Shown: piece by piece, positions 33,794 through 45,414 of the stretch
Layout of the letters: each line of letters opens with the position of its first letter
Numbering within the stretch: position 1 is the first letter of the stretch
Assembly (NCBI GenBank): GCA_036768485.1
Contig: JAVLUZ010000145.1
Span: 2,100,756 to 2,164,755 of the forward strand
Length of the DNA: 64,000 nt
DNA from: Mermis nigrescens
Lineage: Eukaryota; Nematoda; Enoplea; Mermithida; Mermithidae
Direction of reading: 5' to 3'
Position numbers and translations under genes: made by a program
Notes under the pieces: generated by a model
What the model was told of the DNA's origin: nothing
Seen by the model: only the letters and a program-made list of their open reading frames with translations
Database searches by the model: none

Positions 33794-33893
33794 NNNNNNN
33801 NNNNNNNNNNNNNNNNNNNNNNNNNNNNNNNNNNNNNNNNNNNNNNNNNNNNNNNNNNNNNNNNNNNNNNNNNNNNNNNNNNNNNNNNNNNNN
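33794..33893. other. assembly gap (100 N)
   Basis: Exactly 100 N bases. A round number usually marks a gap of unknown size. It falls between the last visible SLC4 exon and the unrecognised gene 2. Confidence 0.99.
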
Positions 33894-34567
33894 TAATATA
33901 ACATGGGATTTTAATGATCACAATAGTTATCGTGGAAAAATTAATTGATTATAATTCTAAAAAATTCGAATGAAATTAATTTAAGAAAATCAAATTGGCA
34001 AAATAAAACTGAATAATTGCTTAAAAATTGATGGCCATCCCCATCGTTAAGATTTAGCATAGCATTTTGGGTTGGTTTAATGCTTAAATGCAAAACACGA
34101 AATTTAATATATAATTTAATATAATTTAATTTGAATATAACATTAATACATTAATATATTTATTTGAATATTTTATTAAATATATAATTTTTCAGAGCAA
34201 AATTTTTACATTGAAAAAAAGTCTGAAAAATGTCGAATCCAGCTGCATAAACATGCTTCCCAAATCCTTAAAATAAAACGACAAACGATTTCGGCCATAT
34301 AACCATGCTTATAAATTAGCCTACACATCTTATTCCATCGCATATATTCCATCTTATTTTTTACTGTTTTATATATATGCACAAATAGCTACTTCGTATA
34401 CTTTTCGTATCAAAATGATCAGCGTAGTTCGCATTTTTTTATTAAAAAAAGAAAATTAGAATACTTTGCGCGAAAGAATTAAGTAGAATGACTAGGCTAA
34501 ATACTTATTCATTCAAGAAAACTGGATTATATAAGAGAGATAGAACATAAACTCGACAGGAACGCAC
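33894..34567. other. no feature
   Basis: AT-rich. This should be SLC4 intron downstream of the exon at 34568-34672, but the following exon is not present before the gap. Confidence 0.4.
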
Positions 34568-34672
34568 TTCGTCGGACATCAGAGTAGCGATAGCGCGCCC
34601 AATTTCCCTATATTGCGTTCCGTGTCCTTGAGGGCCTAACAAAATAAATAGGAACCTGGTCGGAACGGGCAC
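34568..34672 (-). CDS. SLC4A: SLC4 bicarbonate transporter, seventh visible exon
   Basis: The exon follows the acceptor CTCTTCTAG and ends in phase 0 at GAC GAA before GTGCGT. It encodes 35 residues: [14 protein letters not shown], then a [20 protein letters not shown] stretch. This is one of the most conserved parts of the SLC4 N-terminal cytoplasmic domain. It directly continues the LGDLTE end of the exon at 40954, as in the family's L-T-E-V-P-V-P-T-R-F. The next expected segment (V-F-H-D-x-A-Y-K-A) and the whole membrane domain are not found in this window. They are probably in or beyond the gap at 33794-33893. Confidence 0.92.
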
Positions 34673-35740
34673 CTAGAAGAGGTAACAAAATTCTAAAAGC
34701 GAAAGAGACGTACGTACTCAAGGGTCAGAGGTCAATAAGGAAGGATCGATCTTTGACAATGCCAGCCCCAGTAGAACTTCTGGCGTTTTTTTGGTGCGCC
34801 TGCAATTTTTCACACCATAACCTAGTCCTTTTATCAGAGCAATAAAGCACGCAGAATATTAATAAGTTTAACGAGTACACCCGAACAACGTATTATTATT
34901 AAATTATATGAAAACAGTAGTGAAAAGAAAAATTTGAAAAACGGAGATGGCGAAAATGAATAACTATAAGCTGAAAAAATAATGCAAATGAATAAGGGGA
35001 AAAACCTGTGTCGAAGTAAACCTCATAAAATTGTAAAATCTCATGAAAAAATCAAACAAATCAAAAATTAATTTAAAATGTAAAAAATATTGAACACCGC
35101 ATCATTTCGCATCGAAATTCTAAAACGTGTGTACGGAAGGTGACAGCTTGCCTTTTTGCAAATAAAGCTATAACTATAAATATATACAATTCATTAGCAT
35201 ATAAGTGTGTTGAATTAAAAGCGAGGAAACCTTCAAATTTGAAATGAAGGTTATAATACGTATTTGATAAAGATTGTCAAAAAGCAGGAAAAAACCAGTT
35301 TAACTCAGCTCCACCTTTGAAAATTAACAAATAGAATGAGATTTTGAAAGCAAGGAACAATAACACTAACTAATAAATATTAAAATATATAAATTAAATA
35401 ATTGTATTAATGGAAAAATCACGGAAATACGTATAATACACTTGGGTACCCCCACCATATGTTTAGCCCCTAGAGCTATAACGGGACACAAGCGCGGTTT
35501 TTTTAAAGATAGATGATAAAAAATTCGCTGTACATCTCTTTGTTTTGCCTCACATTTTATGCTCAGCTTGTAATGAGCGTGTAAAGTTACGGCTGACGCT
35601 TTTCTTGCCCAGCTTGTACACAATCAGTATGATTTGCCTGTAATAGTATAGAATTGTAGAGAACAAGATTCTTTAGATACAAGCTTTTGTTTTTCAAATT
35701 TCGCTTTACTTCTCGAGTAGGAGTGATAAGAGTGTGGAAA
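34673..35740. other. SLC4 intron, no feature
   Basis: AT-rich intron sequence without recognisable repeats. Confidence 0.4.
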
Positions 35741-35742
35741 GC

Positions 35743-36751
35743 TTAGGTGGGCGGCACGAAAATTCTGGGAGTGCAAGATTTTTCAAAGGTCAGAAAATGG
35801 CCTTAAAAATTGTGGTGCGGCGTAAAAACACCATTTTTTAACGTTTCTCATCGATCACTATCCATTGGCATCGAAAAATTGCGAAAAAAAACCAAAAAAA
35901 TATTCAAAAATAAAATTCAGGGGATATTTTGGTTTCTGTGGGGAGGGGATTTGGTTTCTCGGGGAATTCATAACCCCAAACCCCCCACACCCACTGTTTT
36001 TTTTGTACGAGACAAAAGATTTTGAGGCTCGTACAAAGATTTTCGGAGCCATCTTTGTACAAATGTACAAAGACTTTTTGGGGCAAAGTAATAGTAATTT
36101 TAACGTTTCTTGGAGTATTTTTTAGCAAAATTTCTATAAATTTTCGCGCTTCGCGCCGAGTATCATAATTACATTCTATTTAGCTCCAAGCGCGGGCATT
36201 TAACACTCCAAAATCTTTATGTAAGCATCTTTGTACAGATTGAAGCATCTTTTACATCTATTTCCACTGTTTTACAAAGATTTTATGCAGAAAAAAGAAC
36301 TATTAAACAACTTTGCACTGTTTTCTGCCGTTTGAATATAAAATGGACTCTTTTATCTTTACGTTGCATTGAATTCATAAGCAAATTGGTGTCTATTATG
36401 AGATTCAGTCAGCACATTGCAACCGCTTATTATTTATAATTGTGTAACACAAGTCATTTTAACTTGCTGAGTCGAATTTTATGTGTAATTTCAGCCTAAG
36501 ACTCATGAAAATTTTGGCATTTCGGTCCGGACTAATATAACCACCTAGATTTAGGACAAAGTTACACCCTTTGCGAAGCGTGCGGGTCACGGATAACAAT
36601 CTAGTAGTATGTAAAACTGTGTACATTCAATTGCATATCTACACGTTATGTGTACAAAAAAATTTTCGCTCGTTTAAAGACTTTTCCGGAGATCTTTGTA
36701 CATGTACAAAGAGGCTCGTACAAAAAAAACAGTGCCCACGCCCATATGTGG
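35743..36751 (-). repeat. family A MITE split by a family G element
   Basis: The left half (35743-35991) begins CTTAGGTGGGCGGCACG and includes the GTTTCTCATCGATCACTATC core. The right half (36735-36751) supplies CCCACGCCCATATGTG. Outer flanks GTGGAAAG and GTGAAAAA agree at six of eight positions. Confidence 0.75.
35992..36734. mobile_element. family G hAT-like MITE with 8-bp TSD
   Basis: The two ends are perfect 20-bp inverted repeats (CACTGTTTTTTTTGTACGAG). Flanking 8-mers CCCACACC (35984-35991) and CCCACGCC (36735-36742) differ at one position. The element contains the palindrome CTTTGTACATGTACAAAG (36694-36711) and a CGCGCTTCGCGCCG core (36143). It encodes no protein. Confidence 0.88.
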
Positions 36752-36894
36752 TGAAAAAGCAAATTTTTTTACGAATTTTCGACATAAGTATCTCTGCCAA
36801 ATTTTTCGTATAGGAGTCCCCAAAAGACTTATTTACGGAATTATACTAGAGTTCACGGGCTACACGATTAAGTTGACCGCGTTTGTGTGAGATT

Positions 36895-37800
36895 AATACG
36901 GAGGTAGTTCTGGCGGTTTAAATTTTACATTCGGGCGACGGACGAAAAACACGCTTTTACCTCCTTTTAATTTGTCAACCGCTCCGGTTACAAATCGCTA
37001 CGTGCAAAGTAGTATAAGAATAAAGTACGTCTCAAGGCATACACTTTTGACTCGTACGCGTTTCTTTAAACTCAATACAGCGTTAATAGTATAAAGTTTC
37101 AGCTCTGGAATACAAAACACGTTTTTGACCCTGTCTTGTCTGTCAATTACTCCTGTTTTGAAATAGATTGAGCGAAGTATTATAAAGATAGGGTAAATGT
37201 CAATGGCTACATACGGTAGTTGGTCGCGTTTCTTCACAGTCAATACTGAGTCATTTTCGGAGATGTAAAGTTCCTAATTTGGGGTGGAAAAAAGACGTTT
37301 TTGACAGCTCCGAGTCTGTCACCTTATCCCGATATGAGTTAAGCTGCGATAATAATTACTTATAAAAAATGTACTGAACATCGACGATGACGCGTGCACG
37401 TAAGCGCGCGTAATTAAGCCAAATATTAAGTGATTCTTGAGGTGTAAACTTTAAACTAATTAGTCATTTCCTTCCAGAGCGTTGTGAAACGTGAATTTTC
37501 TTTTAAAATGTTCTCCGTAACGTCAGGATTACGTATCTGAATGGTAGCTTACTCTAAAACCATTACCTGTAAAAAGCCTACTCTACGGAGTTATTGTAGA
37601 CACTGCAAAGTTTACACTAAAAATTCCTTTCGCTTTCAGGACATTGTAGGGCATGAAACTTTTCAAAATGTTCTCGTAATGTCATGATTACAAATCTGAC
37701 AATCAAATCTCTCTACAAGCATTAGTTGTGTAAAGTTAACACTGCAAATTAAATTCAATTCAAGAGCATTGCGGAGGTTTGATTTCCTTCAGATGACCTC
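36895..37800. repeat. degenerate ~165-bp tandem repeats in SLC4 intron
   Basis: 37440-37604 and 37605-37737 align loosely (AAAATGTTCTCCGTAACGTCA with AAAATGTTCTCGTAATGTCA; GATTACGTATCTGA with GATTACAAATCTGA). 36950-37310 has related motifs (ACACGTTTTTGACC, AAGACGTTTTTGAC). GTGTAAA/GTAAAC motifs recur. 37801-38480 shows nothing supportable. Confidence 0.45.
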
Positions 37801-38484
37801 TGATAAAAACACAAAAAAAATCGAAGTTATTCTACAATTTCTGAAAAAGCGTAGCTTCACAAAACAATGTTCCTTGGTTCATAAAAAGAGATTATGTGGA
37901 AGCTGTGATGTATTTTAACAACTGATTTAGTTTCTTATCAATATTAAATTACTCTTTAATGACTTCATAAATAAATCATGACAAGCACGCCATTTTGTTA
38001 ATTGTTGCCTCATATACGATACGTCCCATGCTAGCATAGGAACTCACGTTATGTCGTTTATTGATTAGTGATCGCTTCCTATTTAGGCATAAGCTATTCA
38101 TGTCATTCATTTTAGGTCGGAGGTGCAACTCCCTTCTGCAGGCCGCAGAATATACTTCGATTTTTTAGGGGTTTTTAGCGGAATACTTATTTTTAGTAGA
38201 TTCTAAGAACTTTCACAAACATACATGGTTAACTTTTCCCTAGTCCCCCTCTTTTACTTCCTTAATGATGTGTAATTCCAAGTATATTCGTCCTTTCGTT
38301 CCAACAGAGCATTGTTCTTTGCTAGTAAAATAATATATTCGCCAAGCTTAGGTTTCAATTTTTCTCCATAATAAATCATATCAGGAATTATCTTTTGGAT
38401 TCCAATTAATTCATGATTATCTACGGGCTATTGAAGAATCATTATTTAATGTAGGATGGATCATTTTACAACTCGTACATGATC

Positions 38485-38850
38485 GTGGGTGGAGTTTTCA
38501 TCCCCACCCCCTTCCCCGCAAAAATGTTAGAATCCCTCCTGAATTGGCGATTTTTTGAAAGTTACCAGAAATTTTCTTAAAATTTGTTGAAGAGATGCAT
38601 TTAAGCGTTATTAGCTATCTATTTGCTCAAAAGTGCCAAATTTTCGCGCTGCACATTAGACTCATCTTTTGACTATATTTTGTTCAATTTATTCCAACTT
38701 TTTTGATTTTTTCGAAATGCTCTAGGAAGATAAAGCATCGTCAAAAACTCTGAAAACGATCTTTTTAGACGCGCACCTACCATTTTTGGACCCGAAAAAG
38801 GCACTTTATAATTTCGCTCTCCCCCCGAAATCCTCATGCTGTACATGTAT
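38485..38850 (+). repeat. family B copy
   Basis: Begins ACATGATCGTGGGTGG, includes AGCTATCTATTTGCTC, a damaged hairpin core (TTTTCGCGCTGCACATT), GCATCGTCAAAAACTCTG, and ends CATGCTGTACATGTATG. Confidence 0.7.
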
Positions 38851-39209
38851 GTTCACAACCCATAGTCCATGAAGGTGCAACGAATTTAGGGACTCTAAGT
38901 TCTAAACTGAGATAACCGACTAACGATCATAATCCCTTCACACTAAACAGGTGTATTTCATTTCGCAGTGGTCCATTTATTTATTATGCCGGAATATGGC
39001 ACGCTAATTATCATGAAACAAAATTGAAGCATTCTGAACGAATCTGAACGAAATTCAAAACCAACAGAGAACAATAAGGCTTTTCGTCACTTCAAATGAT
39101 AGATTAAAACTGAAAAGTATTGAAAATTCAAATTATTTTTGCATATTTGAATACATATTGCATTCTTAAGAATTATGCGCATTGAAGAGATGAAAGATAT
39201 ATCAAACTA

Positions 39210-39791
39210 CAGTGCTCGCCATGAAACATGACGCACTATAATCGTCAGATTTATATTAGATGATGCGTCGTGAGCACCGTTTCGTCTATAATGCGCTATC
39301 ATATCTTTTTTATTTTTATAGGATATTTATCTGTATCATGCCATTAATCTGGAGATGCGGACGGTGCACTTTAGCTATTATAATAGCGTCAACAAGAAGG
39401 AAGCGCATACGGAATGCTGGAAGCGTGCACGTGAATGCTGGAAGCGTGCACGTGAATGCTGGAAGCGCGCACGTGAATGCCGTTCAATATTCAGGCGAGC
39501 CGACATTAAGATCAATATTTAGCTATTAAATAATAGCGTCAACAAGAGGAAGCACGCACGTGAATGCTGGAAGCGCGCATGGCATTCACGTGCGCGCTTT
39601 CTTCTCGTTGGCGCTATTAATAGCTAAATTGCGTCGTCCGCATCGCCAGATTAAGGGCATGATACAGATAAATATCCAGTAATAATAAAAAAGAGATGAT
39701 AGTGCATTATAGACGAAAGGTGGCGCTCGCGACGCATCATCTAATATTAATCTGACGATTATAGTGCGTCATGTTTCATGGCGAGCTACTG
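39210..39791. mobile_element. mariner-like MITE with TA duplication
   Basis: TA lies at 39208-39209 and 39792-39793. The left end CAGTGCTCGCCATGAAAC matches the reverse of the right end, CAGTAGCTCGCCATGAAAC. The arms (about 220 bp) stay similar inward (GACGCACTATAATCGTCAG). Near the middle, GAAGCG(T/C)GCACGTGAATGCTG is repeated three to four times and recurs inverted. The termini resemble those of the 1128-1848 element. Confidence 0.85.
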
Positions 39792-40026
39792 TATGAAAAT
39801 TTTTCAAAAGGATAAATGGGAACAATGCTAGAGCTAATCTATATAATGCGTATGCATTGCATATATCATTACTCGCGAATTTTAAACAACGAATAAGCAA
39901 GGGACATAAGATGGGAAGGGATCCATTTCTTCACCAACTAACTGTTAACTGATTTTCAGCGACGATTAATCACTGAATCTGTAAACCTAACTTATACATG
40001 CATACGCGTTACTCGTTTCAAAGAGA

Positions 40027-40684
40027 CAGGGGCGTAGCTGGCCTTCAGAATTCGGGTGGACGAAAAGTTTGACGTCGAATAACTCAACAACTACGCATAC
40101 ATAGCAAAAATAACAGGGTTTTTGAACTTTTCAGAACGAGTTCTACGCATTAAAAAAATTTAAAAAAATTAGCTGCATTTAAATTATAATGAAAAATATG
40201 CTGCACGTATATAAATAGGCGCGAAGCGCCCGAAAATTTCAGGCTTATTGGTTCAAAAGTGTGCTAAAATCTATTCAAGCGGTCTTCCGGATAGAGCTTT
40301 GAGAATTCTACATTCTTTCCTTGGGGGCACCCCGGTAAAAAATACTTGAGTCTTGATGCTCAGTTAGTAACACTTCTACCTCCGATCGCGTCGACCCGGG
40401 TTCGACTCCTACTAGAGTCGTGTTTTTCTCAGGTAGTTGACTCGGAACAAACCCAGCCTTTCATCCTTTAGTTACCCGATAAATAGGAAACTACATTCGT
40501 AGCGTGGTTACCGTAGAGGAGTTAGCATTTGTTGCGGCATCTAGCGATGTAACACTTGGTTCTAATATGCAGGCGATACCTGATTTCGGGCGCTTAAGCT
40601 TATTTTAACCTTTAACCTAAAATAATCGTACTTCCGGAATTTCGAAGGGTAGTCCCCCAAACCCCTCTCCCAGCTATGCAACTG
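40027..40684. mobile_element. CAGG-ended element carrying a nested SINE
   Basis: Left end CAGGGGCGTAGCTGG and right end CCCAGCTATGCAACTG are inverted repeats with mismatches. Flanks CAAAGAGA and CAAGGAAA agree at six of eight positions. A GGCGCGAAGCGCCCGAAAAT core lies near 40217. The SINE at about 40340-40620 interrupts it. Confidence 0.65.
40340..40620 (+). mobile_element. tRNA-derived SINE
   Basis: The head has a degenerate A box (TGATGCTCAGTTAGTAAC, about 40354) and, about 45 bp later, a good B box (GGGTTCGACTCC at 40399-40410). These are internal RNA polymerase III promoter elements. The tail is unrelated to tRNA and ends near TTTAACCTTTAACCT. The head cannot fold as a full tRNA with matched acceptor arms, so it is not called a tRNA gene. 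Its target duplication was not identified. Confidence 0.7.
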
Positions 40685-40953
40685 CAAGGAAAATATTGAC
40701 TTTAAGAGGACTAGTATTACTGTATACGTTGATTCGTTTTCAATTTGGTGTCAACCAGGAAATGAATGTAAATAACTTTAAAATAAACAAGCCATTTACA
40801 ATGTTATACATACACATATAAAGATGGATGTAGTGCATTACGCAGTAATTTTTAAATTTCACAATATTCATGTTTAAACCAATCTTGCATCCATATAGTG
40901 TACAACGAGCATAAGCATTAACTAGACCACTCGGAAAATGTTGACTTATATAC

Positions 40954-41094
40954 CTCAGTGAGGTCGCCCAGTAGAACGGCTTGTTTTAATCGAATAAAGG
41001 CCGAAATATGGTGGTCCATGAACTCCAATTGACCAACCATAACGTTGGACGCTTCGGCGCCGTGGGGTAGTTTTTTAAAGAAATGCTGATTGCC
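40954..41094 (-). CDS. SLC4A: SLC4 bicarbonate transporter, sixth visible exon
   Basis: This 141-bp exon lies between acceptor TATTTAG and donor CTGAG/GTATAT, phase 0 at both ends. It encodes 47 residues, including [18 protein letters not shown], the hallmark K-K-(I/L)-P-x-G-A-E-A-S-N-V-x-V-G segment of sodium-coupled SLC4 transporters. It continues through [16 protein letters not shown]. In the folded protein this belongs to the N-terminal cytoplasmic domain. Both neighbouring exons splice to it in frame. Two substitutions stand out against the usual V-L-V-G-E-V-D: Met for Leu, and Q-L-E for E-V-D. Confidence 0.93.
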
Positions 41095-43168
41095 CTAAAT
41101 ATAAAAAACTAGCCTAAGGATTATCTAAGCTTGAGTTTAAGCAAGAATATGCAGTTTACAGCGGATTTTATGATTACAAGGCGCATTACTCTTTGCTTGC
41201 TCGGCACAATGTTGAAAGCTATTATTTCATACGATCTAAGTATAATTATAAGCCACAGCAGTACAAGCTTAGGGTGAAATGAAACAAAATATAAATGTCG
41301 ACAAATATTATATCTTAATAAAATTAGAATAAAGAAAAAGTCAAAATCTATCGATGAATTTCTGTTCTTATCGATAAAATGAAGGAACGAGTCAAAATGC
41401 GTTGAAAACTACAAAAAATGCAGTCTTGCATATAAATATAAAAGAGATAAAATTCTTACCCAGCTCCTCCGATTTTTGGCGAGAACATGAGTTTTTAGGT
41501 CATTTTTAGGTGCTTTTTAAAATTACACTTCATTTACCAATCTCCAAAAAATGGCCGGCTACCCCTACCAAAAATTTTGATCTGTTAAGTGTTCGAGCGA
41601 TGCCTCATTTAAGCATTTTACCTAAGCTCAACAGACTTACAAGAAAAGGACCAAACCCTAAATTTAGTGATCCCTAATTTGGAGACATTAGTCCGCCTTC
41701 AACACTGAACCACGAAAACCTACATTTTATTTTTATTAAGCAAGGGCTGTTTTCAAATATAAAAATTGCACGAAAACACCGCTTAACCTTGTACTCGTAT
41801 GTCTAATGTAGGGAAATAAATTGAAAATTATCGATTTTGACTCGTATGTAATAGGGCCTAAGTTTGTATCAGTTTTCCGCAAAAATTTTATTACATTGCC
41901 TTTTGAAGTACTCATAAGACCTGTGGTATATCAAAGGGTCACTTAACGAATAAGCCAGAACTGTGGATAAACGAACCGCATAGATTCATAATTACTTTCC
42001 TTATACTCAAAAAGCACCCTAAAAAAAGTAAAAATGGTCTAAAAATGCTTAAAAGTGCGGTTAGTACAGTACAAACGCGTTTTAAGTAGGCTACTTTGAC
42101 CATTTTAGAGATTTGACCAGCAAAGACAGGAGTGATGATCGCCAAATTTACTAGTCTGTATTTCTGGAGCTACCCCCTCCGCCTACACCGAGTTTGTGAA
42201 CCTATGAATGGAATCGGAGGTAAAACAAAAAGTCCCAAATTTCAAAAGATTAATTAGATTGAGGTGAATGAAAAATTTTTAAAGATAGAAAATTAAGGAT
42301 TTCACGAAATTCAAAAAGATTGAAGATAAAAACTAAGGTCGAAAATATTTAAAAAAATCGGCTATTGATTTTAATTTTTCATTTTCGTTCTAACGCTTTC
42401 GAATACATTAGCCAAAAATTTGGGACTTGGCCCATCAATTCTGTACCCTTCATTTTTTTCTTTAATCGAAATTCCCATTTGACTACCCGACCACGTGATT
42501 ATCCGAATAAGATCTATAAACTGTGCGTGTCGAAATTAGATTAAAATTAAGTTAAATCGAACCTAAACTGAAGTAAATTTAAAACTCATTTTTTTATTAT
42601 TCATCTTTTTTTACGACTGCCGGCTTAAAGTTGGCAAAAATTCAACTTTAAATCACCAAACGCTGCCTGCAACTGGTGAAAATGCCGGCTTGAACGAGTA
42701 AAAATTGTTAGTGTAAACCAATCATAACCCAGCATATAATACAAGAAATGATCCGGCCCACCTAAAATCGGTTGTCCCCCAATCAGCAACGGTAGAAAGT
42801 CTCGACCTACCCACATTTTTGGGGAAAAACATGCGTTTTAAAGACCATTTTAGGTGATTTATGCTATTTTGGGTTAAAAATGTAAAGTCATATCCCCTAA
42901 TAAACATCTTCGACTTGCAAAAAAACAGTGTAAAGCGGTAAAAATATCAATACTTCCGCTTTAAATCGGAAAAGCAAAGGTCGATTCAGCCAACCACTGA
43001 AACCAAAATTTCGAGACGACATCTTGTCTTTAGCGAGCAAATGACAATATTTTGTTTACACTTATGTGTTGTTTATTTGTCTAACCGCTTATTATTTCGT
43101 GAAATTTTTATCACTTACAGTAACGCGTAGTTTATGGCAAGGGAATGCCAATTTGTTATAAAATTAAC
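41095..43168. other. SLC4 intron with one family I fragment
   Basis: 41460-41590 matches family I (CCGATTTTTGGCGAGAA ... AAAAATGGCCGGCTACCCC). A weaker similar stretch lies at 42750-42910. The remainder is featureless to me. Confidence 0.45.
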
Positions 43169-43317
43169 CTTGGTGGAGTCCAGTGCGCTTGGCTCGCGGC
43201 TAATGTCCTTTGGCACCGAGCCAACTTTTGGCAATTGTAAACTGGTGGGCAAAGCGGGGGAAATGAGGGCGCCCGACGGATTGGGAGGAACTGAGCATAG
43301 TTTCGACAACTTCGCGT
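43169..43317 (-). CDS. SLC4A: SLC4 bicarbonate transporter, fifth visible exon
   Basis: The exon lies between acceptor ATATTTTTAG and donor CCAAG/GTTAAT on the - strand. It enters in phase 1 and leaves in phase 0, matching both neighbours. It encodes about 50 residues, rich in Ser/Pro (KLSKLCSVPPNPSGAL ... SREPSALDSTK). The corresponding stretch in the family is a variable, probably unstructured linker before K-K-x-P, ending in a short (S/P)-A-x-D-L-S-K-like motif; S-A-L-D-S-T-K fits it. The call depends on phase and position more than on similarity. Confidence 0.78.
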
Positions 43318-44100
43318 CTAAAAATATTTAATATATTTATGGAATTGTTTTAAATTTATTTTTAATTTCTAATTATGTACTCACTTATTATATTCTATTC
43401 ACTTATTTTGTGTTAGTCTACGTTCATTATATGTAAGTCAACTTGATCATTTGTATTTCTTTCTGTATAATGAATTACTCTATGCACTATTTCCCTAAAT
43501 TTCGCTTTGTGTTTCCAAATCGATATTAATTTCTTTATGCTTTTATCTATTTACTTATCCCATATAAGATAAACAATTTTAAAAGCAGTAATCAATCGAT
43601 TAAAAATGTCCAGTCGACATAACATTAAAACGATTTCTATTTGAAACCATTTATTTGCAAAAAATTATTCGACTATCATACTGCGCATAAAATACAAAAA
43701 AACGGCAGCAAATAATGAGTTATTGAGGAGGCAAATAAACCTAAATAAATTCAAATCAGCCCCATTAAATCATTTTGAAAAATATAAAATCGAAATACAT
43801 GAAAAATTAAAATAAATTGATAAGCTGGCTGCTAAAACCAAGGATTGAAATGAAAAAAATTGGAATAGTGAAACCGGCGGGGTAACGCATAAAACCGCAT
43901 ATTGTACAATTTTAACCCAATTATACAAGCATGGCAGAGTAAGTCCTAAAAATCTGGACATTCTCATTATTTCTCAAGAAATAAAAATCCATATACCTGA
44001 AAATTCAAGAAATGAAATATCATAGAATTTTTCTAATGAAATTTCCGAAATTAAAAAGAAAACGCGAGTCAGAAAAGTATTTAATTAACGTTCAAATTGT
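43318..44100. other. SLC4 intron, no feature
   Basis: AT-rich, nothing supportable. Confidence 0.4.
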
Positions 44101-44109
44101 AAAATTGAA

Positions 44110-44420
44110 TTTTGGCCGTTTTCACGTGTTTTTTTTTGCCAAAAATTGAAGGTCACTAAACCCCCTCCCCTTCAGAATGGCCGGGGACCCTACGCTCGAA
44201 ATTTCGAGCCGACTGGCCACCATCTTTTGGCCAAAAACTAACAAATACCACCCGAAACCAGCCAAAAAATGCAGTTTTTTTTTGCAAAAACCGGGAGGAT
44301 CAAAAATTTTCTGGCTTTAGGGGGATGGGGTCAACAGGCTTTGGGGGTCCCCTATACCCACGGTTTGGGGGTCTTCCCTTCCCCGGCTGCATGTCGCATT
44401 CGAAATCCTTATACCTACTT
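44110..44420. repeat. family I pair
   Basis: 44110-44215 is family I in + orientation (TTTTGGCCGTTTTCACGTG ... AATGGCCGGGGACCC). 44215-44400 is a reversed copy (GGCCAAAAACTAACAAAT ... TTTCTGGCTTTAGGGGGATG). Confidence 0.5.
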
Positions 44421-44572
44421 ACGACCAGACGAATACCGGCTGAGAATTTCGGAAGGGGTTAACCGGATATTTCTTGGAAGGTTAGGTAAACGACATTTAA
44501 TTTTTGACCAAAAATAGCAAAAAAACATCTACAAAAAAGAGGAGCTTTGCCTAAAGTCGGCAGAGGGCAGGG

Positions 44573-44745
44573 CAGGCACGTACCTCACAAGGAAGGAAGG
44601 CGGGGATTTGGAACCCCCCAAATTCAGAAAAATCGGAAAAGTAGGACATTTTGAACGTTATTTTGGGCTATTTTGGCCTTTTTGGGCTCAGTCCCCCAAA
44701 ATCGGTGTTGGTCCCCCCAAAATAGGACGGCCAGCTACGCGCCTG
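44573..44745 (+). mobile_element. family F CAGG-ended MITE with 8-bp TSD
   Basis: Ends CAGGCACGTACCTC and GCCAGCTACGCGCCTG are inverted. Flanks GGGCAGGG (44565-44572) and AGGCAGGG (44746-44753) differ at one base. The interior shares GGACATTTTGAACGTTATTTT with the copy at 45043. Confidence 0.78.
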
Positions 44746-44799
44746 AGGCAGGGGGCGAGTAAACTAAAGCGAGGTTAAGGGGCGGCGAAGGGGACGACC

Positions 44800-45005
44800 A
44801 GAAATTCATAGCATGAAAATTCTGGGGAAGATCGATCAAGCGCCGAAAATAAAACATTTCTGAGCAAACAGGCAACTAAAAGCGCTTAGAACAGCAAATT
44901 TCCAGAGAATTTTTAGGAATTTCGCGAATTCTGCCGGGAAACGAAGAAATTTATTGCTATCATGGGGGTCAAAATCCCAGTTAACCCCCCACCCCGAGAT
45001 CACAT
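44800..45005 (-). repeat. family B fragment
   Basis: Shares GATCAAGCGCCGAAAAT, CTGAGCAAACAGGCAACTAA and a terminal CCCCCCACCCCGAGATCA with reverse B copies. Confidence 0.55.
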
Positions 45006-45042
45006 TGTTCTGTCTACAAGAAAAACGATATTTTCCGATATG

Positions 45043-45224
45043 CAGGCACGTATCTCTGGGGGAATTGGGGTGGGGTCCGAACCCCCCCCCGCACAAAATT
45101 CGGAAAAACTGGAAAAATAGGACTTTTTAAACGTTATTTTGTGCTATTTTTGTCCTGTTCGGGCTTAGTCCCCCGCAAAAATTGGTTTTGGTGCCCCAAA
45201 ATAGGAAGGCCAGCAACGTGCCTG
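45043..45224 (+). mobile_element. family F CAGG-ended MITE
   Basis: Ends CAGGCACGTATCTC and GGCCAGCAACGTGCCTG are inverted. Flanks CCGATATG (45035-45042) and GAGATATG (45225-45232) share six of eight bases. It lies in the same orientation as the copy at 44573. Confidence 0.75.
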
Positions 45225-45414
45225 GAGATATGAGTGCATTTGAGCAGGGAAAAAGATAAGTACCGCCCCTAGTCGGAGTATACTGCATTCGCTAATGTTT
45301 CAAACCTATTCGTACCAGGGCCAACCGCTCAAAAAAAATGTCAAAAAAATCAAAATATTTATGCGTTATTTTATGTATAATTTATATGCAACTTATTCAT
45401 GCATGCAACGGGTC

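Noticed and set aside
33607..33948. Open frames crossing the N gap
   Set aside because: They run through undetermined bases and have no supported content on either side.
40340..40425. Functional tRNA gene
   Set aside because: A and B box-like sequences exist, but the acceptor stem and anticodon arm do not pair well and the sequence continues as a SINE body.
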